Source: Gonatopus flavifemur
Lineage: Eukaryota; Arthropoda; Insecta; Hymenoptera; Dryinidae
DNA: 64,000 bases
Assembly: GCA_018340375.1 (NCBI GenBank)
Contig: JAFFJZ010000004.1
Coordinates: 24,278,001 to 24,342,000 of the forward strand
Direction of reading: 5' to 3'
A program made the translations under genes and the position numbers. Positions 1-11,966 of this stretch are shown piece after piece. Position 1 is the first letter of the stretch. The number at the start of each line of letters is the position of its first letter. The notes under the pieces were generated by a model. It had not been told where the DNA came from. It was given only the letters and a program-made list of their open reading frames with translations, and made no database searches.

Positions 1-1738
1 TAACTGTTGGCTACACAAATCAACATCCACGCACATCGCATTTTCTATCTTGAGCATCAATTTCCGATCAGGAATCGGTCATTCTCTAAGCGATATGAGA
101 AAATCAACGTTCATGGGGATTCTCTCATTTTGTAATGAAATTGCTTTTTCCTTTGTAACTTTCAGTGAGAATTGATTTGATTTTGCCACTTTCACTTTTT
201 CGATGGTTGTTTCCGTTTTATATCCATTCCTTCCTTTATTTTGAAATTCATTATAAAATGTTCGCTCGCAAGTAATAATGCTACAGATATATATTGAATT
301 CCGAATGCAGAGTTGATCACACGTGAATTGGAAAATCCTGATTTTCAAATATCGCAAATCGTTCACGTGCACACGTATAACTGTGTACTTCTATTGTGTA
401 ACTGTGTATTGTAACTTGTATTGAGTACGTTTTTTATTCTCTCGTTTTACTCAGTCGATATGTCATTTTGTATTTCAGAAGAGATTCTGTCTGAAGAGAC
501 GAGATAAAACCATATTCTATATAGCACACGATCGTGAAAACACATGATGCTCGTGTGCTTATTTGGGGATTTTGTGTACGTGTATGAACATACATACACG
601 TAATATGTTCAACTTGGAAGATCATTGTGGCACAGATTCATTCTTGTCGCTGTTTAAGAAGTTATCCTGAACGATCATCTTTCACAGACTTGAAGGGAGT
701 CCACCCTCGAACAAAATTCCAGGAAGGTATACACGTATACAAGCCTTTGAACCTCTATTTGGTTTAGAGAATCCGTGTTTTTGATATAAATACTCAAGCT
801 ATTCAAAAAAGTGTGAGGGACAACGATGGAGTATTCGAATGAGTTTGAAGATGATGCGCAGTGGGCCAACGAAAATATGTATTTAATAATGGTATATTTT
901 TAGAGATTAGTGAGATACAGGATTTCAATGCTAATGAATTATCCCGATAAAGAATTCCATATATGAACCCATATATGGATTCATAGACCCGAAAAAAAAT
1001 TATTATCAAAATAAGAGTATTCCTCTCCGTTTGATGCAACTTCTCCTCTAATATATGGTATCAAAAGTATTCCTCTCCGTTTGAGAGGATTAGTCTTTGT
1101 GTGGAAGAATTTTCATTTGTTCGAACTCGTAGAGGGATGTTCTCAATTGAAGAAGAAAACAAAAGTGAAATATGTTTTCTGATTGAGAGGGATTTCTCCT
1201 CTCATTTCCAAATTACTTTCTTTTGGGTGTATATGCATCCGTATATGAAATCTATCAGCGTTCATCCCACTTCTCTCTCCTTTGGTTTTTCATAGCATTC
1301 CATTAAACATTGTGAAATATTTTTGTTCATATTAGGGGGGCGCGGGTATTGGATTTTCTCAGGTCGGGTCGGGTAATTTGATGTGAATGTCACGTCGGGT
1401 ACCCGAAGTTTCCCAGGACTCGAATATCAGCGAGTTACTCGAAATTTTCGAATCCGCTGAGATTGTAGTATTCTCGAGAAGTCTTTATATTCGGGATCAA
1501 TGGGTTATTTAGTTTTATCAAATTACTGGAGTACTTGAATCCTCAAAATAAAAGGAGGAACGATTCCTCTCATGCATCTGACTTGGAATTTGTTTCAATA
1601 AATATCCATTATTTTGTGATTGACTCCAGTATGTATATAGAGCTCAATGGACCAGCACTATCCAACTCTCTGACTAAACCATAGCAAATGAGGTGTTCTT
1701 ATTGTAGTTGAATACATTAAATTGGTAGATAGCGCTAA
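1..1738. other. Gene-free AT-rich stretch
   Basis: No exon, RNA gene or complete transposon is seen. An 18-bp direct repeat (AGTATTCCTCTCCGTTTG) occurs at about 1016 and 1066. The part at 1335-1450 is richer in CGGGT and TCGAG words than its surroundings and may be the remnant of an element, but no termini were found. Confidence 0.5.
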
Positions 1739-1740
1739 TA

Positions 1741-3010
1741 CATGGGCTGAAAAGTCCCGGGCCTAGCGAAGGAAACACGGTTTCTTTGTTCAAAATTAGC
1801 TGTATTCATCAACGTAATCGCCATCAAGAACAATGCAATCATTCCAGCGCCGCTCTGATATTTCAATACCACTTTTGTAGAACGATCTATCTTCTGCTTT
1901 GGAATAGGCCTCAGTTTCAGCGATAACCTCTTCATTCGAGCGAAATTTCTTACCGGTGAGCATTTTTTTCAGGTCTGTGAACAGCCAGTAATCGCTGGGA
2001 GCCAAATCTGGCGAATACGGTGGATGTGGAGGCAATTGGAAGTTCAATTCATGGAGTTTTGTCATTGTTTTGATTGACTTTTGACATGGTGCGTTGTCTC
2101 GATGAAATACAATTTTCCTCTTCGCCATATGTGGTTGTTTCTTTGCAATTTCGGCTTTCAAACGCCCCAATAATGCGATATAATATTCAGTGTTGATGGT
2201 ATTTCCCTTCTCAAGATAGTCGATGAATATTACACCACGCACATCCCAAAATACCGGGGCCATAACCTTTCCAGCTGATTGTTGTGCTCTTGGGCACTTT
2301 GGACGAGGTTCACCAGTGGCTGTCCACTCAGATGACGATCGTTTTTATCTCGAAGTGGAGTGATGGATCCATGTTTCATCCATTGTAACATATCGACGCA
2401 AAAATTCCGGCTTGTTACGTTTAAACATGGCCAAACACTGCTCAGAAGCATCGACGCGTTCTTGTTTTTGGTCAACAGTGAGCAAACGCGACAGCCACTT
2501 TGAACAAAGCTTTCTCATATATGCTCATGCGATATAAAGCTAACACGTTCTTTTGATATTTTTACGATGTCAGTCAACTCACGCAACTTCACTTTTTGAT
2601 CATTCAAAACGGTTTTGTGGATTTTTCTTATGTTTTCTGGTGTTACCGCCTCATTTGGACGTCCACTGCGTTCTGCATCATCGGTGTCTCTACGACCATG
2701 TTTGAAGTCAGCAAACCAAACGTTTCATCGTGGTTTCTGATGGAGCGGAGTCCCCATAACACTTTTCAAGCCATTACTTTGCTTGAACGGTATTTTTCCC
2801 CATTAAGAAGCAGTGTAAAATCAGAACACGAAATTGTTTTAAAAGTAACGAAAGTAGCGTCACTCTTAGTACAATAACTCACAAACTAATGAATAGAATA
2901 TCATGAAATTTTGGCAGCTGTCTTTTTAAGGTTAGTACTAACTGAAAAACAGGTGAATGCAGTACAATTCGCGTCATCTATGTGTTAGGCCCGAGACTTT
3001 ACAGTCCATG
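1741..3010 (-). mobile_element. Mariner-like element 1 (irritans-like), degenerate
   Basis: The two ends form imperfect inverted repeats of about 28 bp: CATGGGCTGAAAAGTCCCGG at 1741 and the complement of a sequence ending at 3010. The left flank is TA (1739-1740); the right flank reads TG, so the TA duplication has decayed on that side. The element is about 1.27 kb, the usual mariner size, and carries a transposase remnant on the minus strand. Confidence 0.88.
1796..2870 (-). pseudogene. Mariner transposase pseudogene (irritans-like, DD34D)
   Basis: The C-terminal 155 codons (2263-1796) are open and contain the second and third catalytic aspartates, in FHRDNAP and YSPDLAPSD, with 34 residues between them. 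The first aspartate is in YVTMDETW near 2380, in a different frame, so the N-terminal half is broken by frameshifts. In 2480-2870 only short stretches of the helix-turn-helix region can be followed. FWDVRGVIFIDYLEKG and the Y-W-LF context resemble the irritans group that includes Himar1. It cannot be active. Its antisense frame at 2596-2877 is a shadow. Confidence 0.87.
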
Positions 3011-3027
3011 TGTTAGTTGTGTAGGTA

Positions 3028-3602
3028 CCCAATGAATATTCCATGTCTCAAAATATTTTTCCGAAAAGTCTAAGATGTCTGATGCAACACTTTTAGATAT
3101 CATTCAGATCTTTTCAACTGTTCTCACATCTGGAAGATATCTATAAGATGACTACGAGATCTCTTTCAAGATATCTTCCAAGATATCAGGAGAAAGATCT
3201 GATAGTTACCTTATACACGGAAAAAAGTCCCATGTAAATTGTACATTGGTTGTTGTTAATTCAACATAATGGCTCACATGAATGCAATTGGATTAAAATT
3301 TACATTCGAACCAATGTTATATTTCCACTGTTACCGAAGTCAACAGGAGTGGCGTTGCTGTGAAGTAACTATGATAACAATGTAAATCCAACAGGACTGT
3401 ACAGTAAATTTTACATGAGATCCACACTGTAATCGTTACCTCACTTTTTATATCATTTTCACATAGGTATTTTTTTCTATGTAGATATACTATATCTTAG
3501 ATGTGAGAACCATTAAAGAGATCTAAAAGATATCTTAGAGTGTTGTATCAGACATCTTAGATTTTTCGTAAATATATCTCGAGACTCGGAATGTTGATTG
3601 GG
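3028..3602. mobile_element. CCC-class foldback MITE, TA duplication
   Basis: The terminal inverted repeats are about 110 bp (3028-3135 against 3498-3602), starting CCCAATGAATATTCC, and are flanked by TA on both sides (3026-3027, 3603-3604). The arms are rich in AGATATCTT and AGATCT words. The core is occupied by another element (3216-3481). No coding capacity is seen. Confidence 0.85.
3216..3481. mobile_element. CAC-class MITE nested in the 3028-3602 element
   Basis: It starts CACGGAAAAAAGTCCC and ends TTTTTTTCTATG, with TA on each side (3214-3215, 3482-3483). The interior carries TGTAAATT and TTTACAT words in both orientations. It sits inside the arms of the outer foldback element, so it arrived later. 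Confidence 0.75.
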
Positions 3603-3938
3603 TAGGCTATTCCTCCTCATCTGATTGGATTACTGAGCGATAGGTATATTTTATGCAGCACACCAAAATCATCAACGTTGTACTGAGGATTAGTTCAAAT
3701 GACGACAATGAGAAATCTCCAAAGTGGATGAAGTGGACAGGGCTGAGCACGGCGGTTGTACCGGATAAGTATTTTCTGTGCACATTTTTTGTTCATTCTG
3801 ATCATTTTTGTATGATCACAGAATAAGTACAGGGTGTTTACAAAGTTCTCGTGCTACTTGGGAATCAATTTACTGCATTACATTAAAGTGATTCAATACC
3901 ACACTGAGAGGAGGATTTAGTTATGGTTACCAGCATTT

Positions 3939-4601
3939 CCCGTGAAAAAATTGCCCACGTTTGCTTACGCCTGATCGGGGCTGATGACTCAAGCCTGATC
4001 AGGCGTGATCAGGGCTCAATTTTGCACCCACGTGATGAGGACTAATCATGCCCAATTACGCCCAATCACGCTTGATTATGCTGCATGATACATGAGAGAT
4101 TAATACATAATCAATATGTTTTTTGTGAGGAATGAAACTATAACAATGTTATCAAACACCAATTTATTGTTGATCATTTATACTTATTGTGCTTATGCAG
4201 CTCCCATTTTCTAGTTCCCAGTTTTCAGGCATGATCATGCGTGATCAGGCGTACACGCCCGCATTTAGGGCTGATTTAGCATGATCAACCATGTGTATTT
4301 GTGATAGAAGAATCAACACAGAGTCATTTTGTATGAATATTCCTCACTTGGTGAGATTTTGCATGATCACGATCGAGAATGGTTTATCAGGCATGATCGC
4401 TGGTGGTTGAGCTTGATCACGAGTGTCCACGTAGGTATAAAATTGAAGCCTTTGAAGTGATGACAAAGCTCACAAATGAACAACCAGATGTAATCAGGCT
4501 CACTCACGTGCAGTCGGTATTGAACACGAATAATTTTGCCGAAAAATGTCCATGATTAGGCCTGAACACGCATAATCAGACCTGAACGATTTTTTCACGG
4601 G
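3939..4601. mobile_element. CCC-class MITE with TGATCA/GGCCTGA words, TT duplication
   Basis: The termini are CCCGTGAAAAAATTGCCC and the matching complement ATTTTTTCACGGG, with TT directly outside each end (3937-3938, 4602-4603). The interior is crowded with TGATCAGGC, CATGATCA and AATCACGC words on both strands. The flanks outside, at 3920-3936 and 4604-4760, carry GGTTACCA and TTACCAAA words, so it probably sits in an older repeat of another family. Confidence 0.85.
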
Positions 4602-4603
4602 TT

Positions 4604-5433
4604 GGTAATAGTTACCAAATCTCATAGTTGGATATAGCGAAATAGATGTTTAATTATAATTATTGACATACAGATTCACAAGTAAGACTTCTGGTTATAA
4701 TTACCAAACTTTGGTTATTATTACAAAATCCTGGTGGAAGTCATTCAAATTTGGTAATGACTCATTTGATTAGAAAAGTATTTTTCGCCCGCTTCATCAT
4801 TACCCACCAGTGATAACTCACTTTGCACCCGTGAAATGTTTTCAAAATTTATCTTTGACTTTACACTACACATCCTATAAAATTATACTAATATGAAGTG
4901 ATTTATCACATCAGTCGATAGCAACCGTACCATGGTGGAGGGGTTGAACGCAAAGGATTAGGGCAGATTATTCCAGCAATGACATGGGTTTAAATCTCCC
5001 GATGAAGGTTATGAGATTTTCAATCTTCAACAACTCCGATCGCGATATAATTGAACAGCCAATAAGCGAAGTAAATAAACTTACGAAGTAGGGAAATTGT
5101 TTTGTATCCTCCGAAGAAACATTAACATATTTCTCATCGTCGATAGGTAACGCCATTCTCAGCAAAGCAAAACGAACAACAATGGACGAATCCATTCATC
5201 AGGAGCAATTCCCTTAAATTCCAGTTCAAAATCGATTTCAATTTCAGTTCAATTGAAATTGATGTAAGCTGTATTCTTGTTTCAATTTGAGAAGTGGCTA
5301 ACTTTGAATCTACCGAGTCTTCTTTTGGCTGCATCTTAAAATTAGCTCATATTCTAACTGGAATCAAGTTTCTCTTTTTACCGTATGGGATGCTGTTAGT
5401 TTATAAGAAGATTACAAAATATTTCTACATGTA
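4604..5433. other. No gene seen; TTACCAAA-word remnant then plain AT-rich DNA
   Basis: Up to about 4760 the sequence holds GGTAAT and TTACCAAA words that look like the right half of the older repeat interrupted at 3939. The rest shows no splice-bounded coding, RNA gene or terminal repeats. Confidence 0.45.
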
Positions 5434-5870
5434 TCATGTTTGAACGTCGTTACATGACACCAGGATCATGAAGACATAACGGAACAACGCTCTAAAAATC
5501 ACTCGATTCATCGATTCCGGGAAAACAAAATTCTTAGCACTTCCCAACCCATTCGGCTGAAACTCGTTTAGGACTATTATGAGACCATCGCTGGGATCTG
5601 GTATGAATTTTATTGAGATCGAATGAATGGAGAATAAGATATGTGCATTTGCAAAATGGAGCTACGGAAAAAACGAAAAAACATCGCCCACAATAATTCA
5701 AACTATCTCTGATCCTCCGAATCGATTGACTTGAAATCCATACGGAACATTTATCTCTGCGATATCCATACTCGGGCAAGGGTTTCATACATTCAGATTA
5801 TAACAATATAACCAAGGCATGCTCCTGAAAAGTTTTCAAAAATCTCAAATCCGAAAAGCAAATTTTTTCT
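5434..5870. repeat. Dispersed repeat R3, copy 1
   Basis: About 430 bp are alignable by eye, in the same orientation, to 15700-16125. Shared landmarks are the GAACGT-GTTACATGAC opening, GGACTATTATAAGACCATCGC-like text, and TTTGCAAAATGG followed by ATCGATTGA. There are scattered small indels and no coding frame held in common. Termini were not resolved. Confidence 0.75.
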
Positions 5871-6353
5871 TCTCCCTCAACCAATTTAATTGAAATTTAA
5901 TGGAATTATCTCAGAGAAATACTAGTGTGTACAGTCCAAATTTCCACTAAGGTTTGTAGTTTGACTAGCAGAACTTAACATACTGCGAGACACCGTCACA
6001 ATGCGGGTGAAATAGGAAACAGCGTTTCATTACTTTCTTTTTTTTTTGGGAACCGCAGTTCCGCTCGCTCCATCGTGATAGTGTACGAATCAAAACTTTA
6101 TTTTCAGCGAACATCCCCAAAATCATACTCACTCGAGTTTCACGGGAATCCTTGTATTGCCACCTGGTTCAGGTTTTCGTCCCAGATGACATGGATTCTG
6201 AGTAAAACTATCCCTTAGTGTGAATCGTGAATGTCTTGGACGAAATCTGAGTGGTTCCGGATGGAGGCTCAAGTTATCTTGTCCGGGAACTTACTGGGCC
6301 CCATAGGTCTTTGGAATGAACTCTAGTATTTCCGAGTGCCGAACGGGAACCTG

Positions 6354-6987
6354 CCCATACAGCACCGGGAGGTACCATCATCAACATTCTTGGAACGTCT
6401 TCTGAAACATTGGGATGTTCTAACAATGCTTCGGGACGTTCAGAAAACATCGTATGTATAATACCAGGGATGTACGAATGTCCGGTATAGTCTTATTTAG
6501 GTTTTTCCATGGAACGTTTATGAGACATTCAAAATGAGAACTCGTTAATGATCAAACTTGTCCCAAATCTTTTAATATTCTTCATTTCGAGGAGGTGCAA
6601 ATGAACTGCGGTGGAGCCTGTATCGATAGATTTGATAAATTAAATTTGCATCTCTTCAATACATTACATGTAGTGAAATTTTGTTTCGCATCAATTTTGA
6701 GGTTATGCGAATCTGAATATACCGACTCAATGATTTTTGATAATTCACATTCTGCTTATCGTTCTGAACTTCTGGGATAAAATATTTTCGAATATTCAAT
6801 ACAAAACATATTTTCATAGTTGTTTGTTACTTTTGTCTCTAGTGAAACTATAAATATACAAACGTGTCCTCCAGCACATTGAATGAATGTTTTCATGACG
6901 CTTGAAAAACGTGCTTTTGGAAACCAACATCTCGAGGACTATTGACACGCTTTCAAAACATTTTGAGAACTTTCGGTGCTGTTTGGG
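6354..6987. mobile_element. CCC-class element R1, copy 1, TG duplication
   Basis: The termini CCCATACAGCACCG and complementary CGGTGCTGTTTGGG are flanked by TG on both sides (6352-6353, 6988-6989). The interior has inverted GAACGTT/AACGTTC-type words near both ends and an AT-rich middle. A second copy of the interior lies in the same orientation at 43279-43905. Confidence 0.85.
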
Positions 6988-7096
6988 TGGGTTGATATAT
7001 AAATTTGAGAATTCCAACCATGTGGAAATTTTCAGCTGGGTGGATGCGGTGCTGTATAAAAAAAGTTCCTGACGGGATCCAGGACATATTTTATTG

Positions 7097-7223
7097 TTAC
7101 AAGAAACTCAATTCTTCAAGACTGAGACCCTTCTTGAAGAAAAATTCAACACAAATACTTAAGTGTTTCATTAGAAATCGCGAATAACCATGCTTGTCGC
7201 AGATACCTCGACCGATGCGAATC
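7097..7223 (-). CDS. Candidate terminal exon of the large minus-strand gene
   Basis: A strong acceptor (TTGTTTTTCAG, minus strand) precedes 7223. Reading with one leading base, the phase left open by the donor at 26130, gives 41 open codons ending in TAA at 7097-7099. An AATAAA motif follows within about 10 bases. The codons begin IRIGRGICDKHGYSRFL, which is not low-complexity. Against it, the intron would be about 18.9 kb, phase agreement has a one-in-three chance, and a poly(A) signal this close to a stop is unusual. The call is an inference; conservation in related species would decide it. Confidence 0.28.
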
Positions 7224-9270
7224 CTGAAAAACAAGATATAGTACAGCAGATGTAGATAAAACCAGATGATGTAGTCAGTTTATGAAACCAAATACTATTA
7301 GCTTCCCTCATTGTGAATGGATAAAAACAATGTGCAATGCGAGCCTCGATGCGTACAACAATTATTGATGTCAATACAAAAGAAACAATCGTTGCGCCGC
7401 CGAACATACAAACGAACACTCGTTCCATCTGGCATCGTACTTAATGGTAGAACTTATGATTCCACAGGATAATTGAAGTATGTCCAATGCGTGGCGACGT
7501 ATCAAATTTTTATCTCAAATTACGTGAATGACTTGGTGTTTGAGAACTATAAAATTGATTAAAAAAAGAGTAGGTAATATCAACGCCACAATGTTCTAAA
7601 ATGAACCATAGACGACATATTACTGTCTAACAAACTTGAAGAAGTATATTGCAGGGCTTTTAAGTGAGTTCATAGAAAACTTAACTTTCCAAAGGATACG
7701 CCTCTATTCGAGTTGAAACACATTTCCGGTTATTTAAATGAATTCATTTGACTGCATAGTGCATTTGCACATGAATAATCTGTTCAGCAATGGAACGTTC
7801 CCATTTTGAAATCTTTGAGTTTCCATGCGCTTCTAACTATAATAAAATTATCTCTCGTGTGACCCTTTCTTCTTCTTCTTCTCCTTCTTCTCTTTTACGA
7901 ATACTTGTGAGATCGTTAGTCAGTAGTTTTTGGTTGGTTGCACCAAGTTGGGTTGTGTCATTTTGTGATTTGATCTTCACGACGGCGTAGGTAGAGGGCG
8001 TGGGTGTTAATTCAAACACATGTCTAACCGGTTTGGCAGGCTTGATTATGTCGCATTACACATGATTTGCTCATCGTTTCTTGCTTCAGATTCAAAGGAA
8101 AGAATGGTTTAATATTTTCTGTCACTTCTTTTCATGTAAACAAAAGGATATACATGGGTGACGTATGGATTGTATACAGATTATATGGAGAAATCGTTCT
8201 CTATGAACAATATGTGAACGCCGTATGGATTCTGTATGAAAAGCACATTATTATTAAGATTAAAGAATAAGAAGCTCACTGCATAATCTGAATTCAACAT
8301 GACACGGAGTTGAATAACCGTAAATTCTATATACAATCAGGAATGGAATATAAATATGATTTATATAAATCTGTTTTTTGAAGGGTGTTCCAGAATGGAT
8401 GGACCATTTTATATTTAGAGATACGCCATTCTTGCAGAATCGATTGTTTTTTTTAATACAAAATATATCAAATTTCTATTGATATTTTATCGAAATCAGG
8501 AACTTGAGAACTTAACAAATTGAAAACTCAGCATATTTTTGATTAGGAAGAATCGATTCCGTGAAAATTTGGCATTTCTACTACACAGGTTCATTTTACG
8601 GCCAAAATGGAGCAACCTTTTGCCGTAATGAAATTTTATCTAGGTTGAAGTTTAGATATATAAACATCTTCCAATTGTCTGAAAAATCCAAGTATTTCGA
8701 GAATTTTACGATTTGAACTTCTTAATCTAATATCATTCATCAAGTTGGAAGGAAGTCGAATTTCGAATATAACCGTCGAATTATCCTAATGTTCTTTGTT
8801 TCAGAGTCATAGTGATTCAAAGTACCAAACACTGATAGGCTGGAACCGGAGGAATTATAAATGGTTATCGTTTTAACTCCAGATTGCGGAAGGCTGGAGA
8901 ATGATTCGATTATTATTCTAAAAATCCTCACACAGCACAGGATGCCCACATGAACACTATGAGAAATTTTTATGGAAAACAATCATAGCATATACAATAT
9001 ACATTTATATGGAGTAATTTAAATATGTACAATGGATAGAAAAAGATTCTATGAATTTATCAGACATTCCTCATCTATGTATGGAAAAAATGCTGAGAAA
9101 ATGTGAATTTCTATATAAAAATTCCTACACATGTCACGGGAAATTCATTTCTCATAAAGAAGTTGGGGAATTCAAATGCTGTGTGTGTAAGAAAAATCCG
9201 AATATTTATTGGAGTGCAATAGATGAATCCTTGGATTTTAAGTATTGACATTTTCATGCATACACTTTAA
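7224..9270. other. No gene seen; one TTC microsatellite
   Basis: A short imperfect (TTC)n run lies at about 7866-7892. The frames at 7171-7428 (minus) and 9051-9248 (plus) are isolated, have no convincing splice sites beyond the candidate acceptor at 7223, and match no family I know. The rest is AT-rich intergenic or intronic DNA. Confidence 0.45.
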
Positions 9271-9275
9271 TTTAT

Positions 9276-9500
9276 TCCGCAAATGCCTCTGGGCCTGGCA
9301 AGGTGTTTTGCTTCTAGGTCTTGCACGGGATACTTCACGGTTTGGTTCAAGGTCTCTCAAGTTACGGGCTAGGACTACTCGGGTGTCCGCTTGACAGGAC
9401 CCTCAGTGGTCCTGGCTGAGGATTTAAGGGACCCTGAACGCGATCTTGGAGGGTCCCGGGCACCTGCGGGATCCTGGGTCGGAATCTGGGCCTACTTGTG
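9276..9500. repeat. GC-rich block with GGACCCT/AGGGTCC words
   Basis: This block of about 225 bp is far richer in G and C than its neighbours. It contains repeated GGACCCT, GGGTCC, GGCCTGG and GGTCCTGG words in both orientations. It resembles the word-filled interiors of the MITEs elsewhere in the window, but I could not find terminal repeats. Confidence 0.45.
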
Positions 9501-9686
9501 AATTTTGCGATCCCGTACATCTGGGAATTTTCAACTGTGCTGAAGCAAATCATATTTCAATTGATGGAAACGGAGATTTCACGGAGCTGTGACACAAAAA
9601 AGAAAAAGATCAAAATGTTGCAAGACAACTGTAACTGAATAACACGTGTCTCTGATTGAAAAGCCGGGTTCTGAATTATTTGGCCA

Positions 9687-10545
9687 CACGTGTGGAAATT
9701 AATTCTTGGTAGCAACAAGGGCCAAACAAGGCGTTCTCATTTTATTTCAGGCCTATTTTCGGTGACTCTTTTGGGCCTCAGACAGGGTGGCATGCATTGA
9801 TTGTCGAGGGCTGCGCTATACTTCTAGCTTGGGCTCATGTAAGATATTCACGATGGGGCTAATTCAGGCTCTGAAACTAGCACTTTTGGAAGTATGACAA
9901 ACCCTAGAAGCACAGAACGTTCAAACATTTTCAAACTGTTTTTAGAACGTTGGCATATTCTAGAAACATTTGGACAATATTTTACGCATATTGGTGTTGC
10001 TTGGGAATTATTATGAGAATTGAAAAATTCAACAAATATTACGAGGAGAAGATATTCTATTCAGCATTACTTTGTTCACACATTATCGGACTGTATCAAA
10101 AACGGAAACTATTCACTTGTATCTAATATTAAATGGGAAATGATTTCAATTTCACTTCTATGCTCGTTCAGAACGAGAGAAATTTGCGTATAAATTTTAT
10201 AAATTGAAGGCTATCCACTTCCAATTTTCACTCACCACGGTACAATAACTATTGCTAGTGCAGTGTTTGGGCACTTCTAGATTCAAATATCGGAGCAAAA
10301 TATTGCTAGTTTCAATTGAGTGTATGTGTGAGAATGCGGAAAGGCTGTCAAGGCTTTATGCGGGCTGGAGTTGAGCGCACCCAGGATTTTATAACAGGGC
10401 GCAGTATTGGTAATGCAGCTTGGCCTCACATGGGCCGTATTTGAGTAATCCCGAGTGAAAAAAATCGGGGCTAATATTAGCAACCCGACTAGGCCCCTTC
10501 GGTGATGAAGGTTACTTGATGCGGTCAAAATTGGTTGATCCATAA
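9687..10545. mobile_element. GGCC-word MITE R2, copy a, right end decayed
   Basis: The left end reads CACGTGTGGAAATTAATTC, matching the terminus of the other R2 copies (22002, 30830, 33776). The interior shares AGGCGT-CT, TTTCAGGCC, TGGGCC and the CACCCAGGATTTTATAA region with copies c and d. The far terminus is not recognisable past the GACTAGGCCCC block at about 10490. The orientation matches copy c. Confidence 0.7.
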
Positions 10546-10559
10546 CCCCTTGATTCAAG

Positions 10560-11040
10560 TTTTTATAAAAAGATCATTAACAAATTTAATTGTTGGTAAT
10601 GATTACAACTTGACATTTTCTACGTGAATATCGCAAAAGTGCAATTATTATTCACTTAAGGCGTATCATAGTTTATAAACAATTTAATCAATATTTTGAT
10701 CCCTTTCCTAACCTAAAAAAAATTTGTCTATAATACAGTATCGCGATTTACACACTACGCATGAATGGTTGAGTCAGGTTTACTATACATATCAACGAAT
10801 AGACACAACCAAAACTCGCGAAAAACCTCATTCATTCATTGTCGTATCAAAAATTTGATGGTATTCCGGAGTTTATCAGTGGAAGAAGATTGAAATTTGT
10901 ATAATTCTAGGGACATTTTGAGAAAATTTACTTGATCAGATTTTAAAAAGCTTGCCTTGTTGGAGCCGAAATAAGGTTCACCTCTTCCGAATTGGATCAT
11001 GATTTCCCTAATCTGTGCCTCGTCTCCCAAGTAGGAGTTC
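10560..11040. other. No gene seen
   Basis: AT-rich sequence without paired splice sites around open frames, RNA-like motifs or recognisable repeat termini. Confidence 0.4.
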
Positions 11041-11050
11041 CCATCCAGTA

Positions 11051-11490
11051 AGCCCTAAAGTAGTCCGGACCGGATAGGAACTTCTCCTCGGGAATGAGGT
11101 TGAATAAGGCTTTTCTTATGAAGATGCAGATCAGGTTAGTCATATCCGGACCTGATTCAAATTATCTGCATCCGGCTCCAATCAGGAGAACTGATCAGAC
11201 TCGGATGAGACTGAATGAAGTTTCGCTTATCAGGGCGTGACCTAGGTTAGTCACATCCGAACTTGATTAAAATTATCCGCATCCGGTCCCAATCAGGAAA
11301 ACGGATCAGGGCCGGATAGATTTCCATAGGGTCAACCTCATTAGAACTATCATCAAGGCATCTTCATCGGTGCCGGATCTGGAATTTCCGATAGGTTTTT
11401 ATCTACACGGACCTGGTCAGGCCCAGATATGAAGCCCCATTTGGGGCATCCCATTTCACAGCCGGATCCGATCCGCACTACTTTAGGGCT
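11051..11490. mobile_element. MITE with CCGGA words
   Basis: Inverted termini AGCCCTAAAGTAGTCCGGA at 11051 and complementary TCCGCACTACTTTAGGGCT ending at 11490 differ at one position. The interior holds a degenerate duplication of about 68 bp (CAGGTTAGTCA to GATCAG at about 11130 and about 11230) and many GGATC, ATCCGG and AATCAGG words. No target duplication is clear (TA on the left, CA on the right). Confidence 0.8.
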
Positions 11491-11964
11491 CACCGGATAG
11501 GAACTTCAACTTGGGTCAATAGTATAGAAGTAATTGGCTGCGATAGTGTAGTTGTTAATACAAGGGTAAACAATGGAGTGATTTCCTTGAGAGGACACCG
11601 GAGCTATCATCGGAACAAGTTCTTTTGCAACAAAATACTCGAAACTGAATTCATGAGAAAATCTGAAATTTTTAGAAATGATTCTTTGAGCCTTCATTTA
11701 CGTTGAAATTTTGAATTTTGGAAAAAACATCTCGAAAAAAATTGCATTGCGAAGACTACTGCAATTGTTGATTGGTTCATTCCATGTAAATGAACTGTCT
11801 TGGTGTCATCACTCCTGTTTCTTAGATGGAAAAATTGTAGGACCTGATAAGGTTGACGTGTGAATCGAGAAGAAGCTAACTATCTTGAATACTTCGATTA
11901 TATGTGGCAACAGAAGATCCATCTGAAACTCTTCAAATACTATTTGGTTGAACATGAACATAAT
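11491..11964. other. No gene seen
   Basis: AT-rich spacer between the CCGGA MITE and mariner element 2. No exon-like frame, RNA gene or repeat structure was recognised. Confidence 0.4.
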
Positions 11965-11966
11965 TA

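Noticed and set aside
2596..2877. 93-codon plus-strand frame
   Set aside because: It is antisense to the N-terminal remnant of mariner element 1.
7171..7428. 85-codon minus-strand frame with hydrophobic segments
   Set aside because: No splice sites or start context support it as a membrane protein. Only its lower part overlaps the candidate exon, in a different frame.
9051..9248. 65-codon frame with CxxC-like cysteines (FKCCVCKK)
   Set aside because: Single short frame, no relatives recognised, no splice sites or promoter context.
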